Source: Nocardiopsis alborubida (GTDB lineage: Bacteria > Actinomycetota > Actinomycetes > Streptosporangiales > Streptosporangiaceae). From it: 64,000 nt of DNA. Numbering within the stretch: the first letter of the stretch is position 1; every line of letters begins with the position of its first letter. Both the position numbers and the translations under genes were made by a program. The notes under the pieces were generated by a model. The model did no database searches, was not told the origin of the DNA, and worked only from the letters and a program-made list of their open reading frames with translations. The stretch is taken from NCBI RefSeq assembly GCF_012396365.1, contig NZ_JAAXPG010000019.1:62001-126000 (forward strand), in the 5' to 3' direction. Positions 43,626 to 52,461 of the stretch are shown here, one piece after another.

Positions 43626-43660
43626 AACACCCGGAGGCCCGGGGGCGGGCTTCCGGGTGT
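43626..43660 (+). terminator. Terminator of the channel gene
   Basis: ACACCCGGA (43626-43634) pairs with TCCGGGTGT at the right arm, with further G/C pairing inside. It starts 4 bases past the stop codon and also faces the convergent DUF397 gene. Confidence 0.7.
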
Positions 43661-43724
43661 CTGCGTGTCTGTGTCACGCCTTGCGGGTCAAGGGTGGCGG
43701 GGAGGACGGGAAGGTGTGGGGTAC

Positions 43725-43976
43725 CTACAGCTTCCGGCCGCGAGCGGCGTTGAGGAAGGTGGTCCACTCGGGGGCGGGGAAGGGGAGGTGTCCGGCGTCC
43801 GGGTGCTTGGAGTCGCGGATGGCGGCGCCGCAGGGGAGGTCGCCGACCTCCACGCAGTCGACGTCTCGTCCGCTGTATGTGCTCTTCCTGAAGTTCGCGG
43901 GGATGTGGGCGACCTCGACGCACTCCTGTCGTTGTGCGCTGTAGCTACTCTTACGGAACTCAAGCTTGGTGATCAT
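43725..43976 (-). CDS. DUF397 protein with two tandem half-repeats
   Basis: An 83-residue small protein. The DUF397 opening occurs twice: Phe-Arg-Lys-Ser-Ser-Tyr-Ser with Glu-Cys-Val-Glu-Val-Ala (residues 7-24), then Phe-Arg-Lys-Ser-Thr-Tyr-Ser with Asp-Cys-Val-Glu-Val-Gly (29-46), and then one normal ending with Ile-Arg-Asp-Ser-Lys, Trp-Thr-Thr-Phe-Leu. Typical DUF397 proteins (about 60 residues, as in Scr2 or BldB-adjacent genes) have one. The start overlaps the stop of the XRE gene by ATGA, so the two are coupled. In Streptomyces, such pairs act as regulators, sometimes likened to toxin-antitoxin systems. Confidence 0.85.
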   Translation of the reverse strand: MITKLEFRKSSYSAQRQECVEVAHIPANFRKSTYSGRDVDCVEVGDLPCGAAIRDSKHPDAGHLPFPAPEWTTFLNAARGRKL

Positions 43977-44833
43977 CGTGCGCTTTCTAGAGACTCCAGG
44001 ACATCTTCGATGAGCTCGAAAGACAGGGTGGTGGAGAGTGCAACCCCCTGAACGTTACTGAAAGCCAGACTATATGCCTCTACTTCTTCTGGTTTGTCCA
44101 GATAGAGGTCATCTGTAACGGTTTCCAGGTAGACAATGGAAGGGTCCTTTGCGGCAGGGAAGTCCAAGATGGTGAAGGGGACAGCCAAAGCTAGGTGGGC
44201 GCCTGCCTGGTAGGGAAGTATCTGGATATCGATGTGGTGACGGAGGGCCATGTTCCTGAGGTGCTCAAGTTGCTCACGCATCACCTCATGGCCACCGATG
44301 GCTCGCTGTAGAGCGCCTTCATCGATGACCGCGATCATATGTGGGGGCTTGACCCGGTTGAAGATGTTCTTCCGCTCCATTCGGGCTTGGACGCGGCGGC
44401 CAACCTCGCTCTCCTCCAAGACGCGCCCGGCACGGAAGACCGCAGCAGAGTAAGCCGGAGTCTGGAGCAACCCAGGGATGATCAGTCCCTCAAAGCGGCG
44501 GATCAAAGATGCCTCGGCTTCGAAGTCTGGGAGGGCGTTGCCTTCGAAGACGTCTCTGTAGCGCGACCACCACCCCGACTCCTTGGACTCGCGCGTCAGT
44601 TCATGCAGGGCTTCCCGCATCTCTTCCGAGGCGTTGTAGAGGTCTGCGAGCGCATCGATGTCACGTGCCCTTATCCGTCTTGCTGTCGCGTTCTCGATGC
44701 TGCTGATCGTTGACAGGGGGACTCTGGAGTCCTTGGCGGCTGCGGCCAGCTTGAGACCGTGCGCTTCGCGTAGACGTCGCAGCTCGCGGGCCAGACGTCG
44801 ACGCCGTACGGAGGGGCTGATCGGACTCTGCAT
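43973..44833 (-). CDS. XRE family regulator with DUF5753 (WhiJ/Scr1-like)
   Basis: A 286-residue DNA-binding protein. The N-terminal helix-turn-helix (about 8-65) shows Leu-Arg-Arg-Leu-Arg-Glu-Ala-His-Gly and Val-Pro-Leu-Ser-Thr-Ile-Ser-Ser-Ile-Glu. The rest is the DUF5753 domain: Trp-Trp-Ser-Arg-Tyr, Phe-Glu-Gly-Leu-Ile-Ile-Pro-Gly-Leu-Leu-Gln-Thr, Ile-Asp-Glu-Gly-Ala-Leu and Val-Tyr-Leu-Glu-Thr. This is the WhiJ/Scr1-like family that works with DUF397 partners in developmental control. TAGAAT (44840-44845, minus strand) ends 6 bases before the ATG, so the message is probably leaderless. Codon use is less GC-rich than the average here, which suggests transfer. Confidence 0.88.
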   Translation of the reverse strand: MQSPISPSVRRRRLARELRRLREAHGLKLAAAAKDSRVPLSTISSIENATARRIRARDIDALADLYNASEEMREALHELTRESKESGWWSRYRDVFEGNALPDFEAEASLIRRFEGLIIPGLLQTPAYSAAVFRAGRVLEESEVGRRVQARMERKNIFNRVKPPHMIAVIDEGALQRAIGGHEVMREQLEHLRNMALRHHIDIQILPYQAGAHLALAVPFTILDFPAAKDPSIVYLETVTDDLYLDKPEEVEAYSLAFSNVQGVALSTTLSFELIEDVLESLESAR

Positions 44834-44861
44834 GAGGGGATTCTACGTCCTAAGTTGGCTG

Positions 44862-44910
44862 GATTCTGAGTGAAGCCGTTGACAACCCAGATTCTGAGTA
44901 TGACTATAGA
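44862..44910. promoter_or_regulatory. Divergent promoter with two direct operator-like repeats
   Basis: GATTCTGAGT occurs twice, at 44862-44871 and 44890-44899, 28 bases apart centre to centre. On the plus strand TTGACA (44879-44884) and TATAGA or GACTAT (44902-44910) form a promoter for the ATPase gene, with the second repeat in its spacer. On the minus strand the first repeat overlaps the -35 region of the XRE gene. They are good candidates for the binding sites of the XRE regulator. Confidence 0.55.
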
Positions 44911-45060
44911 GGTGTAGCAAGTGATCGGCTCATCACAGAGGGTTCCTGCCGCTCAGGCTACGACTTGCCCGTGCCGCGCATCACGTCAACCGTGAGACTC
45001 CTTCGACGGGCACCGCGAAACCCCTGCTCATGACCTGCCATGCCAAGGAGTGTGTTCGTC

Positions 45061-45612
45061 ATGCCCGCGAAAGCCCCGCTGCCCATGCCCGCGCTGGGTG
45101 AGGCCACGGTCCCGCTGACCAGCTTCATCCGGCCCGCGCACCGCCACTACTTCTCCAGCCAGCCCGAGCGGCCCAACTACCGGCTGCGCCGCTACGACTT
45201 CGCCGGAACCCCGGCCGTGATGCCTCTGGTCCGGGCGTTCCTGGATACCTGCGCCGCCGCGAAGTCCGCCGACTACCGCTACCTCTTCACCCTGCTGGGC
45301 AGCGAACTCGCCAACAACAGCATCCGCCACAGCCTCTCCGGTCAGCCCGGCGGTACCTACACCCTTCTCGTCCACCGCCACCGCACCGGACTGCACCTGG
45401 CCTGCCGCGACCGGGGCGGCCTGAGGAAGAAGGACGCCCGCCTGGAGCCCCGGGCGAACGGGCTGGACCTGGACGCCGAATCCGGTCGGGGCCTGGCCAT
45501 GGTCAACGCCTTCGCCTCCGAGTGGGGCGACAACGGAAACGCCCACTTCCGCACGGTGTGGTTCTACCTGGCCTACGACCTGACCGGAAGTCAGTGGGAA
45601 TCCGGCGACTGA
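45061..45612 (+). CDS. ATP-binding protein, anti-sigma-factor-like (HATPase_c_2)
   Basis: A 183-residue protein with the GHKL fold: the N-box region Leu-Leu-Gly-Ser-Glu-Leu-Ala-Asn-Asn-Ser-Ile-Arg-His-Ser at about 85-98, then Asp-Arg-Gly-Gly, and Glu-Ser-Gly-Arg-Gly-Leu-Ala-Met-Val. This is the RsbW/SpoIIAB-like type, found next to the WhiJ/DUF397 pair in streptomycetes (AbaA-like clusters). These proteins may bind regulators rather than phosphorylate them. I selected ATG 45061 because AAGGAG lies ten bases before it; an earlier ATG at 45040 has no ribosome site. It is divergent from the XRE gene and likely driven by the promoter at 44879-44910. Confidence 0.85.
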   Translation: MPAKAPLPMPALGEATVPLTSFIRPAHRHYFSSQPERPNYRLRRYDFAGTPAVMPLVRAFLDTCAAAKSADYRYLFTLLGSELANNSIRHSLSGQPGGTYTLLVHRHRTGLHLACRDRGGLRKKDARLEPRANGLDLDAESGRGLAMVNAFASEWGDNGNAHFRTVWFYLAYDLTGSQWESGD

Positions 45613-45642
45613 ACCCGCATCGACTGACCTGAGACGCAAGAC

Positions 45643-45679
45643 GGGCCCAGGAGAGCGCACCACCGCTTCTCCCGGGCCC
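45643..45679 (+). terminator. Terminator-like hairpin after the ATPase gene
   Basis: GGGCCC at both ends with GGAGA / TCTCC and GCG / CGC further in around a 6-base loop. It is 31 bases after the ATPase stop and 47 bases before the next gene, which it may partly uncouple. Confidence 0.6.
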
Positions 45680-45725
45680 TGAATCCCCAAAACCAACTCA
45701 GACATAAGTAAGAAAAGAGGATCTG

Positions 45726-46211
45726 ATGAAGAACCCTATCCCCTTGCCCCGCCCCTCCGAAGAGGTTCGCCCCATCTCCCGGCCACTCCCGCGCCGCACT
45801 CCGCTCGTCGGTCCGGTCTGCCCGGTCTGTGACCACCCCTCCTGCCGGACCCGCCGCGCCCAGCAGCTTCCGCGTCTCGGGGGTCACCGCGCCGAGTTCG
45901 CCCACGAGCACGCCCAGGCCGCCGCCGTCCAGGCCCGCCACCGCGACCTGACCATCTGGTGGGGTGAGGCCACCCAGTCCTTCTGGATCGCCAGCCCGGC
46001 CGGACTTACCGAGGCCGCCGACATCGACGCCCTCCTCCTGGCCCTGCGACCGCACAGCACCCTGGACACCGACCCGCCCGTCACCCGTTCCTGGGCCAGG
46101 CCGTCCGTCGGACACACATCCGAGCCCGTGCCCGTCTCCCAGCGGATCCGTAGGAACGCCCGCACCGGCCGCCGTCCCTTCGCACGCCCACGGGCTTCCA
46201 TGCCCGCCTGA
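45726..46211 (+). CDS. Small unrecognised protein downstream of the ATPase gene
   Basis: A 161-residue protein, Arg/Pro-rich at both ends. The middle contains Cys-Pro-Val-Cys-Asp-His-Pro-Ser-Cys (about 32-40, a possible metal knuckle), then Leu-Thr-Ile-Trp-Trp-Gly-Glu-Ala-Thr and Phe-Trp-Ile-Ala. I recall genes of this kind only as hypothetical ones following ATPase/DUF397 clusters. AGAGGA precedes the ATG. A strong hairpin follows the gene. Function unknown. Confidence 0.55.
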   Translation: MKNPIPLPRPSEEVRPISRPLPRRTPLVGPVCPVCDHPSCRTRRAQQLPRLGGHRAEFAHEHAQAAAVQARHRDLTIWWGEATQSFWIASPAGLTEAADIDALLLALRPHSTLDTDPPVTRSWARPSVGHTSEPVPVSQRIRRNARTGRRPFARPRASMPA

Positions 46212-46222
46212 CCGGACTCGGA

Positions 46223-46264
46223 CCGCCGTTGCTGCTCCCAGCGGTACGGGAGCAGCAACGGCGG
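46223..46264. terminator. Bidirectional terminator, 17-bp perfect stem
   Basis: Arms 46223-46239 and 46248-46264 pair perfectly over 17 bases with an 8-base loop. It lies between the convergent ends of the small gene at 45726 and the restriction pseudogene. Confidence 0.85.
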
Positions 46265-46276
46265 GCCCCTGGGCTG

Positions 46277-49131
46277 TCAGCAGGCGTCCAGGATCTCCAG
46301 GGGAGGCAGCGCCTCGACGATGTCGACCGTTTCCAGGCTCACCGTGACGATGCGCCCGAGGAGGTCGATGATGTAGCGGGGATCCTCGGACCAGTCGTTG
46401 GGGTCGTTGACGATCGCGCTGGCCTTGTCGGTCTTGACCTGGTAGCGGTCGATGATCCACTCGATGGCCGACCGTGCGCCGAGCTGGTAGCGGTAGGCGC
46501 GTTCGGGGATACCGCTGACGGTCACCCGGCTGTTGTAGACGATCGTGGACCGGTCGTCCTTGCTCTTGAACTTCATCTTCTGCACGCGGTACAGCTCGGT
46601 GAGCGGGGTCGGGGTGGGGCCAGTGACCTTCTCCTCCAGCGGGTACGGCTTCACGCTCTCGTAGCCGATGTGCAGTTTGGCGAGCTTGCGCCCGGCGTCG
46701 GCGAAGCCGTGGAAGTCCGCGACCTTGGAGACACGGGGTAGGGACCTCTTGAGGTCCGCCGAGAACTGACTGCGATACTCGGGGGAGTGAAGGAGGCCGT
46801 AGACGTAGTAGAAGATGTCGTCCTTGCTGACCTCGGGAACGCCTGCGCCTTCTCCGACCCCGGATCGGCGATCGCCGCCGTGATCCGGGTGACGTGGCGC
46901 TCGGCGATCGTGGCGATGTCGTCCGCCCAGTCCTCCCAGTAGTGCCGCTCGCCGACCTTGGTCACGATCCGCGCGTAGACGGTCTCGTGGAGCTGGTTCC
47001 AGTCGTAGGCGATCATGTCCTGCACGGCCTGGTCGGCCCCGCTGGCGCTGTCCGCGCCTTCGCCGCCTCCGTCCCGCCCCTGGCCGCCCAGGCCCTCCCG
47101 GGTGCTGTCGAAGTCCTCCACGGTGACCGAGCCGACCATGATGTTCTTGGGCTTGTTGCGGTTGAGGTGGATCTGGTTGACGGTGGCGTTGAACCGGTCG
47201 TCGTGGGAGCGCAGGGCCTGGAGCACCTGCCAGACGGTCTTGTAGCGCTTGTTGTCGCTGAGCGCCTTCTCGGGCTTCCCGGTGGTGGGGATGCCCACCG
47301 GCAGGATGATGTAGCCGTACTCCTTGCCCTCGGCCTTACGCATGACGCGCCCGACCGACTGCACCACGTCCACGACCGAGTTGCGCGGGTGCAGGAACAG
47401 CACCGCGTCCAGGTCGGGGACGTCCACGCCCTCCGACAGACAGCGGGCGTTGGTCAGGATGCGGCAGGTGTCCTCGCCCGGGTCGGCCTTGAGCCACTCC
47501 AGGAGCTTGTTGCGCTCCAGGGCGTTGAACCCGCCGTCCACATGCTGGACCTCGCACCTCAGGCGGGCCTAGCCTTGCTCGTCGCGCTCGACGTTGACCT
47601 CGTCGATGACGGCGGGGAACTTGTCCCGGATGTGCTTGGACTCGGCGATGCTGCGGGCGAAGGCCACCGCCCGGCGCATCGGGGCCTCACCCGGTTTGAA
47701 CCCCTCGCCTTCGGGGGTGTGTCCGGCCCGCTTGGACAGGCCGTTCCAGCAGCCGACGATCTTGGCGGCGTCGTCGATGTTGAGCTCGCTGTCCTCGGCC
47801 ATCTGGGACTGCAGCGTCGAGGACAGGGCGGTCTCGTCGACGTTGAGGATGAGCACGCGGTAGTCGGTGAGCAGACCCCGCTCCACGGCCTCGCCGAAGC
47901 CGAGCCGGTGGAACTCCGGGCCGAAGAGGGACTCGTCGCTCATCGAGCACAGGACGGCGTCGTTGTCCTCGGCGGTGCTCGCGGTCTTGTCGTCGAACAT
48001 CCGGGGCGTGGCCGTCATGTACAGGCGCTTGTCGGCGCGCAGGTAGTCGTTGTCGTGCACCTTGACGAAGTGCGACTCGGTCTCCCCGGCCAGGATGACG
48101 CCGGTGGTGCGGTGCGCCTCGTCGCAGATGATGAGGTCGAAGTCGCCCAGTCCGGCCTTCTGCGCCCCGTGCACGGCCGCGATGGACTGGTAGGTGGAGA
48201 AGACCACCTGCAGGCCCTCGCCGGTCGCGGTGCGCTCGACCTGCTCGATGAGCTTGGCGGCGTCGGTGGTGGCGGGCAGGGCCAGGTCATGGGTGCCCAT
48301 GTCCTGGAAGTCGGCCTCGGCGGCCTTCTTGCCGACCTTGGTGTCGGAGCACACCGCGAAGCTGCGCAGGGTGGTCTGGCACTGGGCGGACCACTCGCGC
48401 AGGGTCTGCGACAGCAGGGAGATGGACGGGACCAGGAACAGCACCCGGGTGGGGCCCTCGCCCTCCGCGGACCGCTCGGCGGCCAGGCGTTCGGCGATCT
48501 TGAGCGAGGTGAAGGTCTTGCCGGTGCCGCAGGCCATGATGAGCTGGCCGCGGTCGAGTGAGGCGAAGTTGTCGAAGACCGCGTCCACGGCCTCCGCCTG
48601 GTGGGGGCGCAGCTCGTTGGGGGGCGTGCGCTGGAGCTCGATCCTCGCGTCGAGCGCGGGCCAGACGCGCTCTCACTCGATGGGGCTGTCGGCGATGTCG
48701 GCCAGGCCCAGACATACCACCTTGACCTGCTGGTCGAGTGCCTTCTCGGCGTTGAACCCCCACTTGTCGGTGGTGGAGATGATCATGCGCTCGGTGAAGG
48801 GGGCCCGGCCCGAGGCGGTGAAGAAGGAGTCGATGTCCTCCCTGCGCAGGGTGTGCTGCGGCTCGTAGAACTTGCACTGGATCGCGCAGTAGCCGCCCTC
48901 GACCGTCCTGGCGACCAGGTCGATGCCGTCGTCGCGCCGGTCGGGGGCGTCGGGCCAGTCCGCCCACCGCCACACCTTGTCGAACCGGTTGGCGTAGGTG
49001 GGGTCGGTGCTCAGGTAGGCGACCATGAGGTTCTCGAAGAGGGTGCCGCGCTGGTGGTTGCTCGTCGAGATCTCGCGGATGTGCGCGACGATGTCGTGCA
49101 CCGTCCTGGAGGGGCTGGTCGTTTCGGCCAC
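46277..49131 (-). pseudogene. Type ISP restriction-modification enzyme, broken and lacking its methyltransferase domain
   Basis: The N-terminal nuclease part (49131-48676) has Asp-Gly-Ile-Asp-Leu-Val-Ala-Arg and Ile-Gln-Cys-Lys. TGA at 48673-48675, where a Trp codon fits (Pro-Ile-Glu-stop-Glu-Arg-Val-Trp), interrupts it. The same frame continues into the DEAD/DEAH helicase with Cys-Gly-Thr-Gly-Lys-Thr and Asp-Glu-Ala-His. A TAG at 47569-47571 interrupts it again, then the frame continues with Val-Gln-Ser-Val-Gly-Arg-Val-Met-Arg. Near 46835-46850 the frame shifts and the sequence jumps to the C-terminal specificity domain (Phe-Tyr-Tyr-Val-Tyr-Gly-Leu-Leu-His-Ser-Pro-Glu-Tyr-Arg). LlaGI-type enzymes carry an N6-adenine methyltransferase between these, so it appears to be deleted. 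It is therefore unlikely to be active. Confidence 0.85.
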
Positions 49132-49624
49132 TGCGCGCCCTGCTTTCCGTACCGCTGTCGGCGTGCGGGAGGGGGCGCCGCGTCCGCATGGGGGTCCCGG
49201 CCAGCCTAGTCTCCCGTGCGGACGGCCGACCCTTGCCCGGTTCGGCCCGGACCGGGACGCGAACCCGTGCCCGGCGTTGCCTCCGCCACACGGAGCGAAA
49301 CGCGGCGTTTCCTACTCAGCGGCTCAGTCAATTGCCGCAGATCGTGGAGGCCGTGGAGGCCGTGGAGGCCAGTGGGTTCACCGGTCGTGTTCACAAGAGC
49401 TGTCCGGATGCGGCCACGATCGTCCTGCTTCTCCTGGGCGTCCGCGCGTCTCAGCCTGCCCTCAGAAAGCTAGAGTGTCGTCGACATCCGGCATTCGGGA
49501 CATTACCCACTGTTTCTGCTCGGGTGTGCACATAGACAGTGCCGACCATGGCAGGGCCAACGGCTTCCGAGACTGCTGGCCTGCTGCATGTGAGGTCAAT
49601 GCAGAGCGAAGTTCAGGAGAGATC
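49132..49624. other. Intergenic region with a 9-bp triplet repeat
   Basis: GTGGAGGCC occurs three times in tandem (49344-49370). No gene is convincing; several frames are open by chance and lack the normal wobble pattern. TAGACA near 49537 is a possible -10 for the gene that follows. Confidence 0.5.
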
Positions 49625-49963
49625 ATGGCAGTCGGTATGAACGCTACTGAGGCCTACGCTGGAGGAGACGCGTCCCTCACCGCCGCCTCCAGGCTCCGTG
49701 ACCTCGCTGACGACTGGACCGAAGCCGTGGAAGACGTCGAGACGACCATGACCCATGCGCCGGGCGTGACGGGATGGGGTTCCTTCGGAACCGAGCAGGA
49801 GACGCACATGCAGGATGTCCAGGGACATGCTCGGACTCTTGCCACGAACATCCAGGCGGCGGCTTCAGAGGGCGAGCGGACCGACAGTGAGGCCGCATGG
49901 GAATACCGCTCGACGTCGAGTTCCCCCATCCTCGGACGCGCGGTCAACGCACAGCAGTTCTAG
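49625..49963 (+). CDS. WXG100-like small helical protein
   Basis: A 112-residue protein with two predicted helices separated by a Gly-rich turn (His-Ala-Pro-Gly-Val-Thr-Gly-Trp-Gly-Ser-Phe-Gly, about 51-62). The size and layout resemble ESX/WXG100 proteins, though the classical Trp-X-Gly motif is present only as Gly-Trp-Gly-Ser. It precedes an 818-residue protein with a helical N-terminus and a lipoprotein in the same direction, an arrangement seen for type VII-associated proteins and their large partners. AGGAGA precedes the ATG. A role in secretion is not demonstrated, and no type VII ATPase is in the window. Confidence 0.6.
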   Translation: MAVGMNATEAYAGGDASLTAASRLRDLADDWTEAVEDVETTMTHAPGVTGWGSFGTEQETHMQDVQGHARTLATNIQAAASEGERTDSEAAWEYRSTSSSPILGRAVNAQQF

Positions 49964-50004
49964 ATTTCCCTCCCCCTCCCCCACCATAATTGGAAGACGC
50001 GTCC

Positions 50005-52461
50005 ATGGCCGACGAAAACTACCAGATCTCCATCAAAGAGTGTGACGTCAGCGTCCATCTGCTGCAGAGTCAACAGCAGAGGTTCGACGAAATGTACTCG
50101 AACATTTGCGGGAAATCCGCCACCTACAACGCCGTGGCTAACACGACCGCGACGGAGTTCTCCGAGTTGGTGTCTGAGGACATCATGGCGGCGGTGGACG
50201 AGAACGAAGAGGCCTGGAGCAGCGCTCTGACAGCCTGTATCCACGCTGTGGGGGTCATCTCGACCTATCGCGTGGCAGTGCAGAACTACAACGACCGGGC
50301 CGAGGAGATCGAAGAGAACTTCAGGCATGACATAGCCGGAGCGGAGACCGACTCCGAGAGGCAGGCCTCGGTCGACAAATACCAGCCGCAGGCTGACGAG
50401 GCGTGGGCCTCACTGGAGGAGCAGGCCGCAGTAGTGTCCGACATGCTGGCGGACGGTCCGACACCCGAGCACATCCGCACTCTCACCGAAGCAGGGCACC
50501 TGGGAGATGTTCCCGGTGGGATTCTGTATGTCGTCACGGGGGACGAGGACTACTTCGCGGTCCCACCCGGCATGGACGGTTCCGAGATAGGCGAGACCAT
50601 CCAGCTCGCCGCGGAAGGCGACGAGGCTGCTCTGGAGCGGCTTGATGAGAACCTCGCACTGATGAATGCCTTCATGGCGTATGTCGCGCGTAAACAGGAG
50701 AACGGTGGCCAGTTCACCGAACGTGAGTTGGAGATCCTGAATGATCTGAACGCTCACCTGAATGACGCGGACGCGTCGGAGTCAAGCGGCCAGGGGACAA
50801 CCTCGGGTTCCAACCTTGACGCGCAGGAGCACGAGTTCTTCGACTCGATCGAGGCCATCCGTGACAGCGAGCACCTGTCACAGGAACAGCGGGACCAGTT
50901 GTTGGCCGTGATCGGTGGTTCCGTCCTCGCCGCTTCCGACGAACGCATGGGCGGCGGCTACGAGAACCTGCCCGAGGTCGTCAGGAACACGATCGAGGGT
51001 CCGAGGATGCACAGTCCCACGTCAGCGCTGAGCAACGGTTATTCGCCTGACTGGGCGGGGGACTTCGAGACGCTGACGGAGATGTTCGAGAGCGCCAACC
51101 AGACGGCGAAGGAGGAGACCGGTCATCCGCTCCAGGGCGGCACGGAACTGTCAGCTCACGCGATCGGTACCGTCGCGGGCGCCGTTGAGAGCACGGACAC
51201 CGGGGGAGCCGCGGAGGAGACCCTGCGGACCATGCTGGAGTTCGCCACGCAGAACACGGACGCCAACTACACGATCCTGACCGGTGAGTACCCGGACGGA
51301 GAGAGCTACCGGCACCCGGTGGAGTTCGTCGGTCCCGGAAGCCAGGCCGGGACCGACGAAGCAGCACTGGTCGCGGCCCTGTTCAGTCATGACTGGGACC
51401 ACGGGGGCGAAGCCGTCAGGGGACTGACGGACTGGATCGCCGAAGACGGTGGTTCAGGCGACGACGCGATCAAGGAGCGGGCTGACCGGGCATTCGAGGG
51501 TCTGATCAACATCATCACCGATCCGGATGCCCAGGAAAAGCTCAGCAGCACCGAGTACGACGTGGTGGGTGAGGGGCCGGACGGCGAGGAGTTCACCTGG
51601 AGAAAAGCGCCGATGGGACTCTTGAACCCGGAGATATCGGATAGTTTTGCTGGAATATTCGAAGCCTACATCGACGAATTTGCCAGCCTTGACATCCTGG
51701 ATGGAAGTAACAGTATCAATGATGAGATAGAGACCAGTTACAGTTCTGAGCAGGGTCTGGTTATAGGTCTAGATGGACGCACGGCTTTCACGAGCTTGAT
51801 CGCAGGCGACGGGGAGGCTACGGTGCGCATGTTTGAGGCCGCTGGAGATTACGCGCAGAATAATATGTATGAGTACTTCACCGATTCTGAATTTGGAGAA
51901 GATTATGAGCCAGGGCGAGAAGTCGGAATCCTGTGGAATTCTGTAGGCTTTGGTATGGCTGACGCTGTGGGTGACCGTATTGATAGCCATAACGCTGATA
52001 TCATGAATTGGAATAAGAATGCAGGTTACGTTGTCGACATGATGGCGGCAGGGATCCCTGAAGCACTCGCCGCGGAGCCAGTGAAGATGTTCCTCAAGGA
52101 GATGTTCACGGAAGAACAGTTGAATTCTCGGGATGTGAACCCACCAAGCAATGGGCAGATGTATAATAACATTTCATCAAGGCTTGATGCGATCCTCTTG
52201 GATTCCGCCCTCGAGGCGTTTTATGACTCAACTGACGGGGGGGATGGACATATTCCGGATGAAATGGTCGATGAAAATGGAGATTTCATCAGGGATTGGG
52301 GCGAGTGGGGTCCGGGCGACCCTGAAACTCGCCCCCTCAGGGATAGTACATGGACAATTGTCGAGCAACAAGATATGCCAGTTCCTTCAGGGAGTCCTAA
52401 TGTGGGCACGCATTTCGACCATTTCATGGAGGCAATGGAAGGTGTCATGGGTATCTCATGA
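50005..52461 (+). CDS. Large unrecognised protein following a WXG100-like gene
   Basis: An 818-residue protein. Residues 1-170 are a helical domain with long Glu/Ala/Gln-rich stretches like the N-terminal domain of WXG100-linked effectors; later segments include Thr-Glu-Ala-Gly-His-Leu-Gly-Asp, Leu-Phe-Ser-His-Asp-Trp-Asp-His-Gly-Gly and Leu-Thr-Asp-Trp-Ile, which I recall from long actinobacterial proteins (DUF6571-like). No toxin domain can be named. Codon use becomes much less GC-rich from about 51600. The ATG at 50005 with GGAAG is preferred to a TTG at 49990. It overlaps the lipoprotein start by ATGA. Confidence 0.6.
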   Translation: MADENYQISIKECDVSVHLLQSQQQRFDEMYSNICGKSATYNAVANTTATEFSELVSEDIMAAVDENEEAWSSALTACIHAVGVISTYRVAVQNYNDRAEEIEENFRHDIAGAETDSERQASVDKYQPQADEAWASLEEQAAVVSDMLADGPTPEHIRTLTEAGHLGDVPGGILYVVTGDEDYFAVPPGMDGSEIGETIQLAAEGDEAALERLDENLALMNAFMAYVARKQENGGQFTERELEILNDLNAHLNDADASESSGQGTTSGSNLDAQEHEFFDSIEAIRDSEHLSQEQRDQLLAVIGGSVLAASDERMGGGYENLPEVVRNTIEGPRMHSPTSALSNGYSPDWAGDFETLTEMFESANQTAKEETGHPLQGGTELSAHAIGTVAGAVESTDTGGAAEETLRTMLEFATQNTDANYTILTGEYPDGESYRHPVEFVGPGSQAGTDEAALVAALFSHDWDHGGEAVRGLTDWIAEDGGSGDDAIKERADRAFEGLINIITDPDAQEKLSSTEYDVVGEGPDGEEFTWRKAPMGLLNPEISDSFAGIFEAYIDEFASLDILDGSNSINDEIETSYSSEQGLVIGLDGRTAFTSLIAGDGEATVRMFEAAGDYAQNNMYEYFTDSEFGEDYEPGREVGILWNSVGFGMADAVGDRIDSHNADIMNWNKNAGYVVDMMAAGIPEALAAEPVKMFLKEMFTEEQLNSRDVNPPSNGQMYNNISSRLDAILLDSALEAFYDSTDGGDGHIPDEMVDENGDFIRDWGEWGPGDPETRPLRDSTWTIVEQQDMPVPSGSPNVGTHFDHFMEAMEGVMGIS

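Noticed and set aside
49188..49535. 115-codon plus-strand frame containing the GTGGAGGCC repeats
   Set aside because: It lacks a ribosome site, has poor wobble pattern and no family resemblance; it starts within the upstream region of the restriction pseudogene.
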